Shown here piece after piece: positions 8,185 through 17,237 of a stretch of DNA of 64,000 nucleotides (position 1 is the first letter of the stretch; every line of letters begins with the position of its first letter). The stretch lies in contig JACKLU010000003.1 of NCBI GenBank assembly GCA_024235735.1, forward strand, positions 1-64,000, written 5' to 3'. This DNA is from Burkholderiales bacterium (lineage in GTDB: Bacteria > Pseudomonadota > Gammaproteobacteria > Burkholderiales > Nitrosomonadaceae). Position numbers and translations under genes: made by a program. Below the pieces are notes generated by a model. That model made no database searches. It worked only from the letters and a program-made list of their open reading frames with translations, and was not told the DNA's origin.

Positions 8185-9632
8185 CTCAGCCCGGAACACA
8201 ATCATCGAATAACGATCCCCTCGAAACAAAGCTGGAAGCACTGCTGGCGGGAAAACGCCTGCCGTCACTGGCGCACGCGACCGGATGTTTCTGCGGCGTG
8301 CTTTTGATGATTTCATCGGGTTTGTTCATTTTTGAAATCAGTCTGCACGTCATCATGTTTCTGGCGCTGATCTGGGTTGTGATTCAGGCATCCTGGCTTG
8401 GACATTCGTTTGTCATTGTACGTCAGATGATGAATCACGGCATCAGCAAGGCTCTCCCTGCGTTGTATATTTTCCTGCTGATCGGCATGGTCATTGCAAG
8501 CTATATGCAAAGCGGCACAATCGCGAGCCTGCTTTATTACGGGATTGACTGGCTCAATCCTGTCATTTTCCTGCCTGCCGGCCTGATATTGTGCTGTTTT
8601 ATGTCACTGGCAACCGGCACTTCATGGGGAACGGTGGGAACACTCGGCGTTGTATTGATGGGCATCGGCGAAACCATGGGTATTCCATTACCTCTGGTTG
8701 CAGGCATGATCATTTCAGGCGCCACATTCGGCGATAAATTATCACCCATATCCGACACGACCAATCTGGCGGCCATGAGCGCAGATACCCCGCTTTACCG
8801 CCACATTCATTCCATGCTCTATACCACGGCGCCGACATTTCTGATCGTACTTTGTCTATTTATCGCATTCGGATTTCAATTTACCGATACGGCATTGCCT
8901 CGAACACATATTGATGAAATCCGATTCGCGCTATCAGACGCGTATCGGCTCAGTCCATGGATTACTTTGCTGCCGCTCGCGGCGATGTTCTTTTTGAGCA
9001 TAAAACGCTATGCGCCTGAAATCAGCATGTCGATAAGTATCCTGCTTGCTGCGCTGATCGCCATTGTGTATCAGGATAAAAACGGTATTGACGTACTGAA
9101 CGCACTCTGGCTGAACACCGATGGTTCGACAGGTATCGATAATCTCGACGCATTGCTGGGCCGCGGCGGCATTTACAGCATGGCCTGGACGCTGTTGCTT
9201 TCGATCATGGCACTGGCACTGGGCGGCATATTACATCACGCCGGTTTTCTGCGCGTTCTGCTGGTGAATATTATCATGCATATCAAACGCATCAGCACCT
9301 TGATTGCCACGACCATTACCGCCGGTTTTATCAGCAATATCGCCATGGGCGAGGCCTATATAGCCATTATTCTGAACTGCCAGCTGTTTAAAAGCACCTA
9401 CGAAGAGAAAGCCATCGATAAGGCCGTATTGTCCCGTTCCGTGGAAGAAGGCGCTACGCTGACTACAGCATTGATACCTTGGACAACGACCGGCACATTC
9501 TACGCCGCCACACTGGGCATTGCGACACTGGATTATGCACCCTATGCCTTGTTGAATCTGTTGAATCCTTTTGTTTCGATCATCATGGCATTACTCGGCT
9601 GGGGTATATTAAGAACTACCGCCAGCAGATAA
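8181..9632 (+). CDS. nhaC: Na+/H+ antiporter, NhaC family
   Basis: An inner-membrane protein of 483 residues with about 11-12 hydrophobic segments. The NhaC signature region ISGATFGDKLSPISDTTNLA (about 179-198) and the EEGATLTTALIPWTTTGTF segment near the C terminus are both visible. It exchanges Na+ for H+, contributing to pH and sodium homeostasis. It overlaps msrB by four bases, so the two share a transcript, an unusual pairing with no obvious functional link. Confidence 0.9.
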   Translation: MTQPGTQSSNNDPLETKLEALLAGKRLPSLAHATGCFCGVLLMISSGLFIFEISLHVIMFLALIWVVIQASWLGHSFVIVRQMMNHGISKALPALYIFLLIGMVIASYMQSGTIASLLYYGIDWLNPVIFLPAGLILCCFMSLATGTSWGTVGTLGVVLMGIGETMGIPLPLVAGMIISGATFGDKLSPISDTTNLAAMSADTPLYRHIHSMLYTTAPTFLIVLCLFIAFGFQFTDTALPRTHIDEIRFALSDAYRLSPWITLLPLAAMFFLSIKRYAPEISMSISILLAALIAIVYQDKNGIDVLNALWLNTDGSTGIDNLDALLGRGGIYSMAWTLLLSIMALALGGILHHAGFLRVLLVNIIMHIKRISTLIATTITAGFISNIAMGEAYIAIILNCQLFKSTYEEKAIDKAVLSRSVEEGATLTTALIPWTTTGTFYAATLGIATLDYAPYALLNLLNPFVSIIMALLGWGILRTTASR

Positions 9633-9671
9633 ACCGATGAACATCGGTTTGCGTTGCGCCAAACGCAACGC
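9631..9671. terminator. Two back-to-back hairpins between convergent nhaC and metW
   Basis: AAACCGATG/CATCGGTTT (9631-9650) is followed directly by GCGTTGCG-CCAAA-CGCAACGC (9651-9671), a perfect 8-bp stem. Neither has a T tract, but they occupy the whole gap between convergent genes. A bidirectional terminator role is inference. Confidence 0.45.
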
Positions 9672-9674
9672 CTG

Positions 9675-10319
9675 TTAATCGCGCGGTTCCAGCCTCGGCG
9701 ATTTGTTTTGCCGCTCAAACCGGTAGAACGCGAGCTTACCCATCAGATTAGGCAGAAATCTGATCTGCCGGTCTTGCTGCATAACGCGGCGCTCTAGGAT
9801 TCTGGCATCGCACTGCTGGCAGAAATTTTCAAAATCCCCGAGCGTGCAAAGATGAATGTTCGGCGTATCATACCAATGATAAGGCAAGGCTTCCGACACC
9901 GGCATATGGCCCCGTATGACCTGTAAACGGTTCTTCCAGTAACCGAAATTGGGAAAGGACACAATACCTTCACGTCCGACGCGCAACATTTCCCTGATAA
10001 TTCTTTCGGTGTGCCGCATCGCTTGCAGTGTCTGTGAAAGAATCACATAGTCAAATGCATCATCGGCGAAACCGGAAAGTCCGGTTTCAAGATCGCTCTG
10101 AATGACATTGATGCCATTCTTCAGACAGCTCAACACATTCTCGTCATCGATATCCACGCCATAACCAAAAATATGACGCTCCTGTTGCAGATATTTCAGT
10201 AATGCGCCGTCTCCACAACCCAGATCCAGTATTTTGGAGTCCGCCTTGATCCAGCTGGCGATGGCGGCAAAATCGGGACGCAGTGCAGCCGCTGTTGATG
10301 ATGATGTCGTCGTAACCAT
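9675..10319 (-). CDS. metW: Methionine biosynthesis protein MetW
   Basis: A 214-residue class I methyltransferase fold with motif I ILDLGCGDGALLKYL (about 30-44). It is the constant partner of MetX in betaproteobacteria, where it is needed for homoserine acylation or methionine synthesis. It starts 14 bases after metX. The N-terminal leader MVTTTSSSTAAAL is longer than usual; a later start near ALRPDF cannot be excluded, but no better start codon is seen. Confidence 0.92.
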   Translation of the reverse strand: MVTTTSSSTAAALRPDFAAIASWIKADSKILDLGCGDGALLKYLQQERHIFGYGVDIDDENVLSCLKNGINVIQSDLETGLSGFADDAFDYVILSQTLQAMRHTERIIREMLRVGREGIVSFPNFGYWKNRLQVIRGHMPVSEALPYHWYDTPNIHLCTLGDFENFCQQCDARILERRVMQQDRQIRFLPNLMGKLAFYRFERQNKSPRLEPRD

Positions 10320-10333
10320 AATGACTGTATTTA

Positions 10334-11461
10334 CTAAACCTCGATATTATTCATATAAGCCCGCACCAATTGATGATAATAGGCATCATTCATCAGAAAT
10401 GAGTCATGACCGTGTGCTGAAGTGATCTCCGCGTAACTGACGCTGATGTTATTTTTCAGCAACGCCTTGACGATATCCCGGGAACGTTCCGGCGAGAAGC
10501 GCCAGTCCGTCGTGAACGAGAGCACCAGAAAACCGGCTTTGGCCACTTTAAATGCAGCAGTCAAATCGCCATTATAGGCATGCGCCGGATCAAAATAATC
10601 CAGCGCTTTGGTCATCAGCAGATAACTGTTGGCATCAAACAAATCACTGAACTTGTCGCCCTGGTAACGCAGATACGATTCAATCTCGAACTCGACATCA
10701 TAGCCAAAAGAAAATTTTCCATCCCTCAGGTCGCGTCCGAATTTCGTCGCCATCGAGTGATCCGAAAGGTAGGTAATATGACCGAGCATACGCGCCAGCC
10801 TTAAACCACGGCGTGGCACTGTATTGTAGGCATAGTAGTCACCACCATAAAAATCCTGATCAGTCAGGATGGCCTGACGCGCCACATCGTTAAACGCGAT
10901 ATTTTGTGCGGTGAGTTTTGCCGCCGCGGCGATGACAACAGCGTGACGAACCTTCTCAGGATAATTCAACGTCCATTGCAGCGCCTGCATTCCGCCAAGA
11001 CTTCCGCCGACCACTGCGGCAAACTGGGCAATGCCGAGATGCTCAGCCAGTTGCGTCTGAGTTTCGACCCAGTCTTCCACGGTCACGAGGGGAAACCTGG
11101 CGCCATAGGGATGGTTTGTCGATGGATCGAGGCTTGCCGGGCCGGTGGAGCCATGGCAGCCACCCAGATTGTTGACACCAACGACAAAGAATTTATCCGT
11201 ATCAATGGGCTTTCCTGGCCCCACCATGTTGTCCCACCATCCGGTGCTCTTGGGTTTATCCGCGTAAATACCCGCAACATGATGATTTCCCGAGAGCGCG
11301 TGACACACCAGCAAAGCATTTGAGCGATCAGCGTTCAACCGGCCATAGGTCTCGTAAACCAGATGATAACCGCTTAATGTCGAACCGCTTTTCAGCTCCA
11401 GAGGTTTATCGATATGCACGAACTGCGGTGTTACGATACCAACTGAGTTTGAATCTTGCAT
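10334..11461 (-). CDS. metX: Homoserine O-acyltransferase MetX
   Basis: An alpha/beta-hydrolase-fold enzyme that acylates homoserine in the first committed step of methionine synthesis. At 375 residues it has normal length. The nucleophile is S154 in VGGSLGGMQA; the catalytic His lies in SAHGHDSFLM near the C terminus, and the Asp in FTTDWRFSPE. Betaproteobacterial members paired with MetW often use succinyl-CoA rather than acetyl-CoA; the acyl donor cannot be decided here. A TATAAT at 11505-11500 suggests its own promoter in the 97-base gap after ptsI. Confidence 0.94.
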   Translation of the reverse strand: MQDSNSVGIVTPQFVHIDKPLELKSGSTLSGYHLVYETYGRLNADRSNALLVCHALSGNHHVAGIYADKPKSTGWWDNMVGPGKPIDTDKFFVVGVNNLGGCHGSTGPASLDPSTNHPYGARFPLVTVEDWVETQTQLAEHLGIAQFAAVVGGSLGGMQALQWTLNYPEKVRHAVVIAAAAKLTAQNIAFNDVARQAILTDQDFYGGDYYAYNTVPRRGLRLARMLGHITYLSDHSMATKFGRDLRDGKFSFGYDVEFEIESYLRYQGDKFSDLFDANSYLLMTKALDYFDPAHAYNGDLTAAFKVAKAGFLVLSFTTDWRFSPERSRDIVKALLKNNISVSYAEITSAHGHDSFLMNDAYYHQLVRAYMNNIEV

Positions 11462-11558
11462 TGAATAATATCGAGAATTTTTTCGCCAAAAAACCTGTGA
11501 TTATATCGCTAAAAAATGCAATAACTTCACCACTCTGTCCTGACAAGCGATGTTGTTA

Positions 11559-13286
11559 TCAACTGTTCAGCTTCCTGAGAAGATGATGCATTTTTTCCGG
11601 ATTATCGGCGCGAACAATACGTTGCGCCAAAGGAATAATATCAGGTAAATTACTTTTCAGTATCTGATTCTTGATAGCCAGTAACTGCGAAGAATACATG
11701 GAAAACTGCAACAGCCCCATGCCGAGCAGCAAGCGCGTAAACTGGAGATCACCCGCCATTTCACCGCAGATTGAAACCGGTTTCCTGACGCGTCCCGACA
11801 TCTGGATGACTCGTGAAACCAGCCATAACACAGCAGGATGAAAAGGATCGTAAAGATGCGCTACCGAATCATCCACGCGATCAACAGCCAGCGTGTATTG
11901 AATCAGATCGTTGGTGCCAATGGACAAAAAATCCAGCCGTTGCAGAAAAATTTCCACACTGAGCGCCGCAGCGGGAATCTCAATCATGCCGCCAACCTGT
12001 ATCTTTTCATCAAAACTGGTCTGTTCGTCGCGCAATGTCTGCTTGGCATATTCAATCATGTGCAGCGCCTGATTGACTTCGTTCAAATTCGACAACATCG
12101 GAATCAACAGCTTGACGTTGCCGAATTGCGATGCGCGCAATATTGCACGCAACTGCGTCAGAAACATTTGCGGTTCTGACAGGCTCAGACGGATTGCGCG
12201 TAGCCCCAATGCCGGATTTGCCGCAAGCTGGGAGACATGTTTCAAATTTTTATCCGCGCCCAGATCAAACGTCCGGATCGTAACCGGCTTGCCCCGCATC
12301 TGCATTGCAACCGTTCGATAAGCTTCGAATTGTTCCTCTTCTCCTGGCAGATCATCGCGGTTCATGAACAGAAATTCGCTGCGAAACAACCCAATGCCGG
12401 CAGCGCCATTTTCCTTGACCTGCTCCAGATCACCGGGTAATTCTATATTGGCCAGCAAATCGATGGCTGTTCCATCCAGTGTTACCGCCTTGACACTTTT
12501 CAAGCGCCTGAGTTTCTGTTTCTCCAGCTCGAATTGACTCTGCCGCAGGCGGTATTCATCGAGAACATACTTGTCGGGATTCACGATGATGATCCCCTGA
12601 CTGCCGTCGACAATCAGGCAATCGCCTTCAAGAATCAGCTGATGCGCATGATGCAGAGCTACAATGGAAGGAATATTCAGGCTGCGCGCGACAATTGCGG
12701 TATGCGACGTCAGACTTCCCATATCGGTCAGAAAAGCAATGAACTGGTGCGGTTTGTATTGCATGATATCGGCAGGGCTCAAGTCATGCGCCACCAGGAT
12801 GTGATCACCCGAGTGCCTGGAAGGCGGCGGATGATAACCGGGATGGCCCAACAGCGCCTTGAGCACCCGATCGACCACCTGTTCCACGTCTGTTCGACGT
12901 TCGCGCAAATAAGCGTCGTCAATCGCCTCAAACTGTTCCAGCAAAACGTTTTTCTGCTGCAACAGCGCCCATTCCGCATTACACTGCGTCTGCGAGATTA
13001 TAGCGCGCGTCGCTTCTGTCAAAGTTGGATCGTCCAGAATCATGTGATGCAATTCGAGAAATGCACTGAACTCCGCCAGCGCAGGCCCGTCTGTCACCGA
13101 GGAACGCAGCGTCTCAAACTCAGCGCGGACAGCCGCGAATGCGTTATCCAGGCGTTTGGTTTCAGTATCGATCTGATTCCTGGGTATCAGATAGTGCATG
13201 ACTTCCAGCGTCGCAGATACCGTCATATGCGCATGTCCTATCGCGATACCGCTGGATACGGCAATACCGTGCAGGATGAAACTCAT
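11559..13286 (-). CDS. ptsI: PTS enzyme I (PEP-protein phosphotransferase)
   Basis: Transfers phosphate from PEP to HPr. The 575-residue protein has the phospho-His at about 195 in SLTSHTAIVARS, the PEP-binding TIL-barrel motifs (GIGLFRSEFLFM, LSIGTNDLIQYTLA) and the active-site Cys in SICGEMAGD. It overlaps the HPr gene by four bases. No EIIB or EIIC permease gene is present, so the pathway here is likely regulatory. Confidence 0.96.
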   Translation of the reverse strand: MSFILHGIAVSSGIAIGHAHMTVSATLEVMHYLIPRNQIDTETKRLDNAFAAVRAEFETLRSSVTDGPALAEFSAFLELHHMILDDPTLTEATRAIISQTQCNAEWALLQQKNVLLEQFEAIDDAYLRERRTDVEQVVDRVLKALLGHPGYHPPPSRHSGDHILVAHDLSPADIMQYKPHQFIAFLTDMGSLTSHTAIVARSLNIPSIVALHHAHQLILEGDCLIVDGSQGIIIVNPDKYVLDEYRLRQSQFELEKQKLRRLKSVKAVTLDGTAIDLLANIELPGDLEQVKENGAAGIGLFRSEFLFMNRDDLPGEEEQFEAYRTVAMQMRGKPVTIRTFDLGADKNLKHVSQLAANPALGLRAIRLSLSEPQMFLTQLRAILRASQFGNVKLLIPMLSNLNEVNQALHMIEYAKQTLRDEQTSFDEKIQVGGMIEIPAAALSVEIFLQRLDFLSIGTNDLIQYTLAVDRVDDSVAHLYDPFHPAVLWLVSRVIQMSGRVRKPVSICGEMAGDLQFTRLLLGMGLLQFSMYSSQLLAIKNQILKSNLPDIIPLAQRIVRADNPEKMHHLLRKLNS

Positions 13287-13552
13287 TCACCTTCCTCGAA
13301 ATAATTGTCAATCAGCGCCGCCAGCGCATGCATCGCTTCATTTTCGTCATCGCCATCGGTTTCAATGCGCAATCGGGTTCCCTTGCTGGCAGCCAGCGTC
13401 ATGACGCCCATGATGCTTTTGGCATTGACACGCCGGTTATTGCCGGAAATCCAGACCTCGCATTTGTATTGACTGGCCAGTTTAGTCAGCTTGGCGGATG
13501 CGCGTGCGTGCAATCCCAGTTTATTGATAATTTCGACTTCTCTATGCTGCAT
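13283..13552 (-). CDS. ptsH: Phosphocarrier protein HPr
   Basis: An 89-residue HPr with H15 in LGLHARAS (the site phosphorylated by enzyme I) and S46 in KSIMGVM (the regulatory serine position). I chose ATG 13552 (MQHREVEIINK), which fits the family start; the longer frame to 13633 runs back into the EIIA gene. It overlaps EIIA by 11 bases and ptsI by four, so the three genes form one operon. No HPr kinase gene is seen in the window. Confidence 0.95.
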   Translation of the reverse strand: MQHREVEIINKLGLHARASAKLTKLASQYKCEVWISGNNRRVNAKSIMGVMTLAASKGTRLRIETDGDDENEAMHALAALIDNYFEEGE

Positions 13553-13946
13553 GATCGGTGACCTCGGGAATAACGATGATGCCGTTTCTTCCGCCGCCCA
13601 GCGCCTTTTCAACAACCATGGGCAGCGTTTCATTGCGATAAGTCAGCGCCCTGACCAGCATGGGCAGATTGACGCCGGTAATACAGGCAATCCGATTGAC
13701 TTCTGTCAGCCTTGTTGCAATATTGCATGGCGTCGCGCCAAGGATATCGCACAACACCAGAACACCATCGCCTACGTCAAGCTGGTGGACAATTTTACGC
13801 ATGTCAACCAGAACATCATCGGGATTGTCCGTCGCAAACACACCCAGATGCATCAGCCGTTCCGGTTTCTCGCCCACGACATGGCATGCGCAGCGAATCA
13901 GATGTTCGCCAAGATGTTCATGCGTGACTATCAGTATTCCGATCAT
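13542..13946 (-). CDS. PTS EIIA of the mannose (Man) family
   Basis: A 134-residue single-domain EIIA-Man-like protein. The phospho-acceptor is H9 in LIVTHEHLGE, and the conserved DILGATPCNIA segment follows. It is the first gene of the EIIA-HPr-EI operon. Free-standing EIIA without EIIB/C is common in betaproteobacteria and is thought to signal carbon or nitrogen status rather than import sugars. Confidence 0.92.
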   Translation of the reverse strand: MIGILIVTHEHLGEHLIRCACHVVGEKPERLMHLGVFATDNPDDVLVDMRKIVHQLDVGDGVLVLCDILGATPCNIATRLTEVNRIACITGVNLPMLVRALTYRNETLPMVVEKALGGGRNGIIVIPEVTDHAA

Positions 13947-13998
13947 GTTGTATTTTCCTGAATGCTATAAAAATGAATAGATCAAACAGACTGAGAAT

Positions 13999-15519
13999 TT
14001 ACGGTATCCTTCGCCGCGCGGAAGAAGCAGCAGAGACCCAACCCGCGCATAATAGCAAAACAGCCAGTCCCAATACCAGATAGTTTCCCGTTAAAACATA
14101 GAGCGTTGCGCCACTAAAACCCTGGGCGATGCCGTGCAGTCCGGCGGTGGTGAACACTTCAAGCTGATCAAGAACTTTTCCGCGTTCATCGATAATCGCA
14201 GTCACGCCGGTATTCGTCGACCGCAACATGTAGCGCCCGGTTTCCAGTGCGCGCATTTGTGATATCTGCAAATGCTGATGCGGCCCGATTGAACGGCCGA
14301 ACCAGGCGTCGTTGCTGACGTTGACCAGTAAAGTCGCCTGCGGCAGCTGGGCGATAATTTCTTCTCCAAAAACATCTTCATAGCAGATATTCACGGCAAC
14401 CTGCTGCCCCGCCAGCTGCATCGGCCGCTGATCGCCACCGCCACGCGAAAAATCGGATAACGGAATATGGAGCATGGTGATGACCCAGCCAAAAACGGGC
14501 TTGAGCGGAATGAATTCACCGAATGGCACCAGATGATTCTTGCGGTACACCTGCTCGGGAGAAACGCCGAAACTGAACATGCTGTTATAGTACGTATCGA
14601 TGCCATTGGTCGCATGCTCAGCCAGTCCGATGAGTACATCGCCCCTGTTCTCCCGCGCATGTTCAGCCAGATAACCCAGATAATTCGGTGGAACCGCGTC
14701 ATTAAAGAGTGGAATGGAAATTTCCGGCGTGACGATCAGCCGACTTTCGCTCTCCAGAATCAATTCGGCATAAGTCCGCATGGTTTTCTCGACATGATCT
14801 TCACGCCATTTCAAATCCTGTTCGATATTACCCTGCAAGAGACTGACGCTGAGTGGCTCACCCGCCGGTTCGACCCAGCTGACCGACTGTAGTCCCCATC
14901 CACCCAGCCAGATGACGCCGAGAAGCAAACCCATCCGCCCCGCCGCTACAATACTTGCGAACCACAAGCCCAGCAGCGCCGCACTCAGCACCAAAATCAA
15001 CGAAACGCCATACACGCCGAGTACCGGCGCATACCCGGCTAATGGACTATCAGGCGCCTGAGAATAACCAAGCGCTAGCCATGGAAAGCCGGTAAACAGA
15101 GTGCCGCGCAACCATTCGGTGAGCATCCAGGCAGCCGCGACCGCCAGCATCCAGATATACGGCGAAGCCGCCCGCATGCGGAAAGCCAGCCAGCCGCATA
15201 ACGCCGGATACAACGAAAGATAGGCACAAAGCAGAATCAAAGCAAAGACCGCCAGTACTGGCGGCATGGCACCGAAATCATGCAGACTCACGTACAACCA
15301 GGTCACGCCGGCGCCAAACAGGCCCATGCCATACGCGAACCCCAGCCAGACCGATTGCGCAGCAGTCGCGCATCGACGCCAGAATAGAAAGAGTAACGCC
15401 AGCGTAAGCAGCGGCACCGGAAACCAGTAAAAAGGCGCGAAACCGGAAACGGTCAGCATGCCCAGAAAAAGGGCTAGCACGTATCGCATGGGGGCGTCAG
15501 GCAGTCGGACGGTGCGCAT
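13999..15519 (-). CDS. lnt: Apolipoprotein N-acyltransferase
   Basis: Adds the third acyl chain to the N-terminal cysteine of lipoproteins in the inner membrane. The 506-residue protein has an N-terminal block of about six membrane helices, then a nitrilase-type periplasmic domain. Its catalytic triad is visible: Glu in VTPEISIPLF, Lys in YRKNHLVPFGEF and Cys in VNICYEDVFG. A last membrane helix ends the protein. It lies 22 bases downstream of the carrier gene at 15542-17191. Confidence 0.96.
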   Translation of the reverse strand: MRTVRLPDAPMRYVLALFLGMLTVSGFAPFYWFPVPLLTLALLFLFWRRCATAAQSVWLGFAYGMGLFGAGVTWLYVSLHDFGAMPPVLAVFALILLCAYLSLYPALCGWLAFRMRAASPYIWMLAVAAAWMLTEWLRGTLFTGFPWLALGYSQAPDSPLAGYAPVLGVYGVSLILVLSAALLGLWFASIVAAGRMGLLLGVIWLGGWGLQSVSWVEPAGEPLSVSLLQGNIEQDLKWREDHVEKTMRTYAELILESESRLIVTPEISIPLFNDAVPPNYLGYLAEHARENRGDVLIGLAEHATNGIDTYYNSMFSFGVSPEQVYRKNHLVPFGEFIPLKPVFGWVITMLHIPLSDFSRGGGDQRPMQLAGQQVAVNICYEDVFGEEIIAQLPQATLLVNVSNDAWFGRSIGPHQHLQISQMRALETGRYMLRSTNTGVTAIIDERGKVLDQLEVFTTAGLHGIAQGFSGATLYVLTGNYLVLGLAVLLLCAGWVSAASSARRRIP

Positions 15520-15541
15520 AATGATATTCGCTCAAACGGAA

Positions 15542-17191
15542 TTACGCATTTTTGAAACGCGAGTGTTTAATCAGAATGATGGATACAATCGGCAACACCA
15601 GTCCAATCACCGTGACCGTGATCAACAGGTGCCCCAATTCGCTGTAATCGGCTGGTATGCTGATTTCTCCGGTTACGCTATCTTTTACTTCGCGCGTAAC
15701 CACGTAAAACTGATTCAGGTACTTAGTGCCCAGTTGCGAAGCGGAAAGCGCCAGATTGGTAAACGAAGCCATGACCGCAAAAAATGTCGCCTTGAGTTTG
15801 TCCGGTGCGGAGTTGGCAATCCATGCCAGCATCGGAATCATCGCAATTTGCCCCAGCGGGGATTCCAGCGCGGTATCGATCAAGGCGATAAAACGGGCAT
15901 CCACCACGCCGCCGGTTATTGAAGCCGTCCACACATGAAAATCATAGAACATGCCGATAATCGGCAATGACAAAATAGTGCCGACAATCGTCAGAAAACC
16001 AATGATGTACGCAATTGAACGCTCGGCCATGAAACGCCGGAAGATAAACATACCCAGTAACGTAAGACTCGCACCGACCAGCGACAATACCGCAAGGAAT
16101 TGCTGATCAAAACCCAGCTCATCGATCATCCACCAGGTGGAACCGGCCCCCGGGCCGGGAATGGCGCGAAAAATAAATACCAGAAATGCGGTACCGACCA
16201 GCACATTACGCGCTTCCGGTTCGAGTTCGCCGACCAATTGCCGCATCAGAAACAATACAATGGTCATTGAAATCAGGAAAATAATTTCTTCCCCCCCGGG
16301 AATGCGACTCAAGCCCACCGTAAGCGATACAATTGTAAAAACCAGTCCGCCGCCAAGAATCCACCAGTTGACCGGCGGCGGCTCCGCATGAACGGCAAGC
16401 AGACCGATCGCATCGCGTTTACTGTAGCCTTGCCGGACAAACCGGTTAATTTCTCTGCGGTGCAGCCATGAAGCCAGCATCACGCCACATATTGAAACCA
16501 GCGGGATAATCAGCGCGAGTTCGTAAACCAGCAAATAAAGTGCTTCCTTTTCGGCCTCGGGCAGTGCCGCGGCATCGCGCAACAGAAAAACATTGACCAC
16601 GGATACCAGTATGCCGCCACCGACGATAGCCACACGCCCCAGCGTTTGCATGGTGACATGCATGAATTTGCGTTTCCCTGCATCCATTTTCTGCCCGTTC
16701 TCGTCAACTTGCGGCACAGCTTCCACAGTCATGGCGTCCGCAACGACATCCTGCAAAACATAACCAATCGGCGCCAGCAACGCGGAAGTCACATACCAGA
16801 ACTCTACCGAAGCGACTTCAGTCATGGTTTCAGTATGTCCCAGCAAACCGATCATAATCAGCAGACTGAGCATGATCAGGCTTGCGCCGAGATAGACCAG
16901 CAGACCTTTCCAACGCCACATCAAATCGACAAGGTGACCCAGTGGCATTTTCAGCGCCCAGGGCAGCATCATCCAGAAACCGAGCATGGCCAAAAATTCG
17001 GCTGAAAGCCCCAGTTTCTCCTTGACATAGAAGGTTCCAACGATACCCGTTAATCCCGAGATACCCGCGGCAACGTAAACCATCAGCGGCGGCATATAAG
17101 ACAGGCGCATCTCGCGTCCAAGGGAAAGGATATTGGCGCTGAACCATTGAATGACGATAGAGACAAAGCCACTGATGACTGAATGTTTCAT
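15542..17191 (-). CDS. Major-facilitator-type carrier, BT1/folate-biopterin-like
   Basis: A 549-residue polytopic membrane protein with about 12 or more hydrophobic segments. The N-terminal motif region LPWALKMPLGHLVDLM resembles the BT1/FBT branch of the MFS, but the substrate cannot be assigned. ATG 17191 (MKHSVISG) is preferred over a TTG at 17263 lying inside the preceding protease gene. Ribosome-binding sequences are weak at both. It sits between the DegS-like protease and lnt, all on the minus strand. Confidence 0.7.
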   Translation of the reverse strand: MKHSVISGFVSIVIQWFSANILSLGREMRLSYMPPLMVYVAAGISGLTGIVGTFYVKEKLGLSAEFLAMLGFWMMLPWALKMPLGHLVDLMWRWKGLLVYLGASLIMLSLLIMIGLLGHTETMTEVASVEFWYVTSALLAPIGYVLQDVVADAMTVEAVPQVDENGQKMDAGKRKFMHVTMQTLGRVAIVGGGILVSVVNVFLLRDAAALPEAEKEALYLLVYELALIIPLVSICGVMLASWLHRREINRFVRQGYSKRDAIGLLAVHAEPPPVNWWILGGGLVFTIVSLTVGLSRIPGGEEIIFLISMTIVLFLMRQLVGELEPEARNVLVGTAFLVFIFRAIPGPGAGSTWWMIDELGFDQQFLAVLSLVGASLTLLGMFIFRRFMAERSIAYIIGFLTIVGTILSLPIIGMFYDFHVWTASITGGVVDARFIALIDTALESPLGQIAMIPMLAWIANSAPDKLKATFFAVMASFTNLALSASQLGTKYLNQFYVVTREVKDSVTGEISIPADYSELGHLLITVTVIGLVLPIVSIILIKHSRFKNA

Positions 17192-17237
17192 AGCATTTTT
17201 TATTGTGATTAAATTTCGACGCACATGATCGGATGAA

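Noticed and set aside
12534..13304. 256-codon plus-strand frame
   Set aside because: Antisense shadow of ptsI; no ribosome-binding site or family features.
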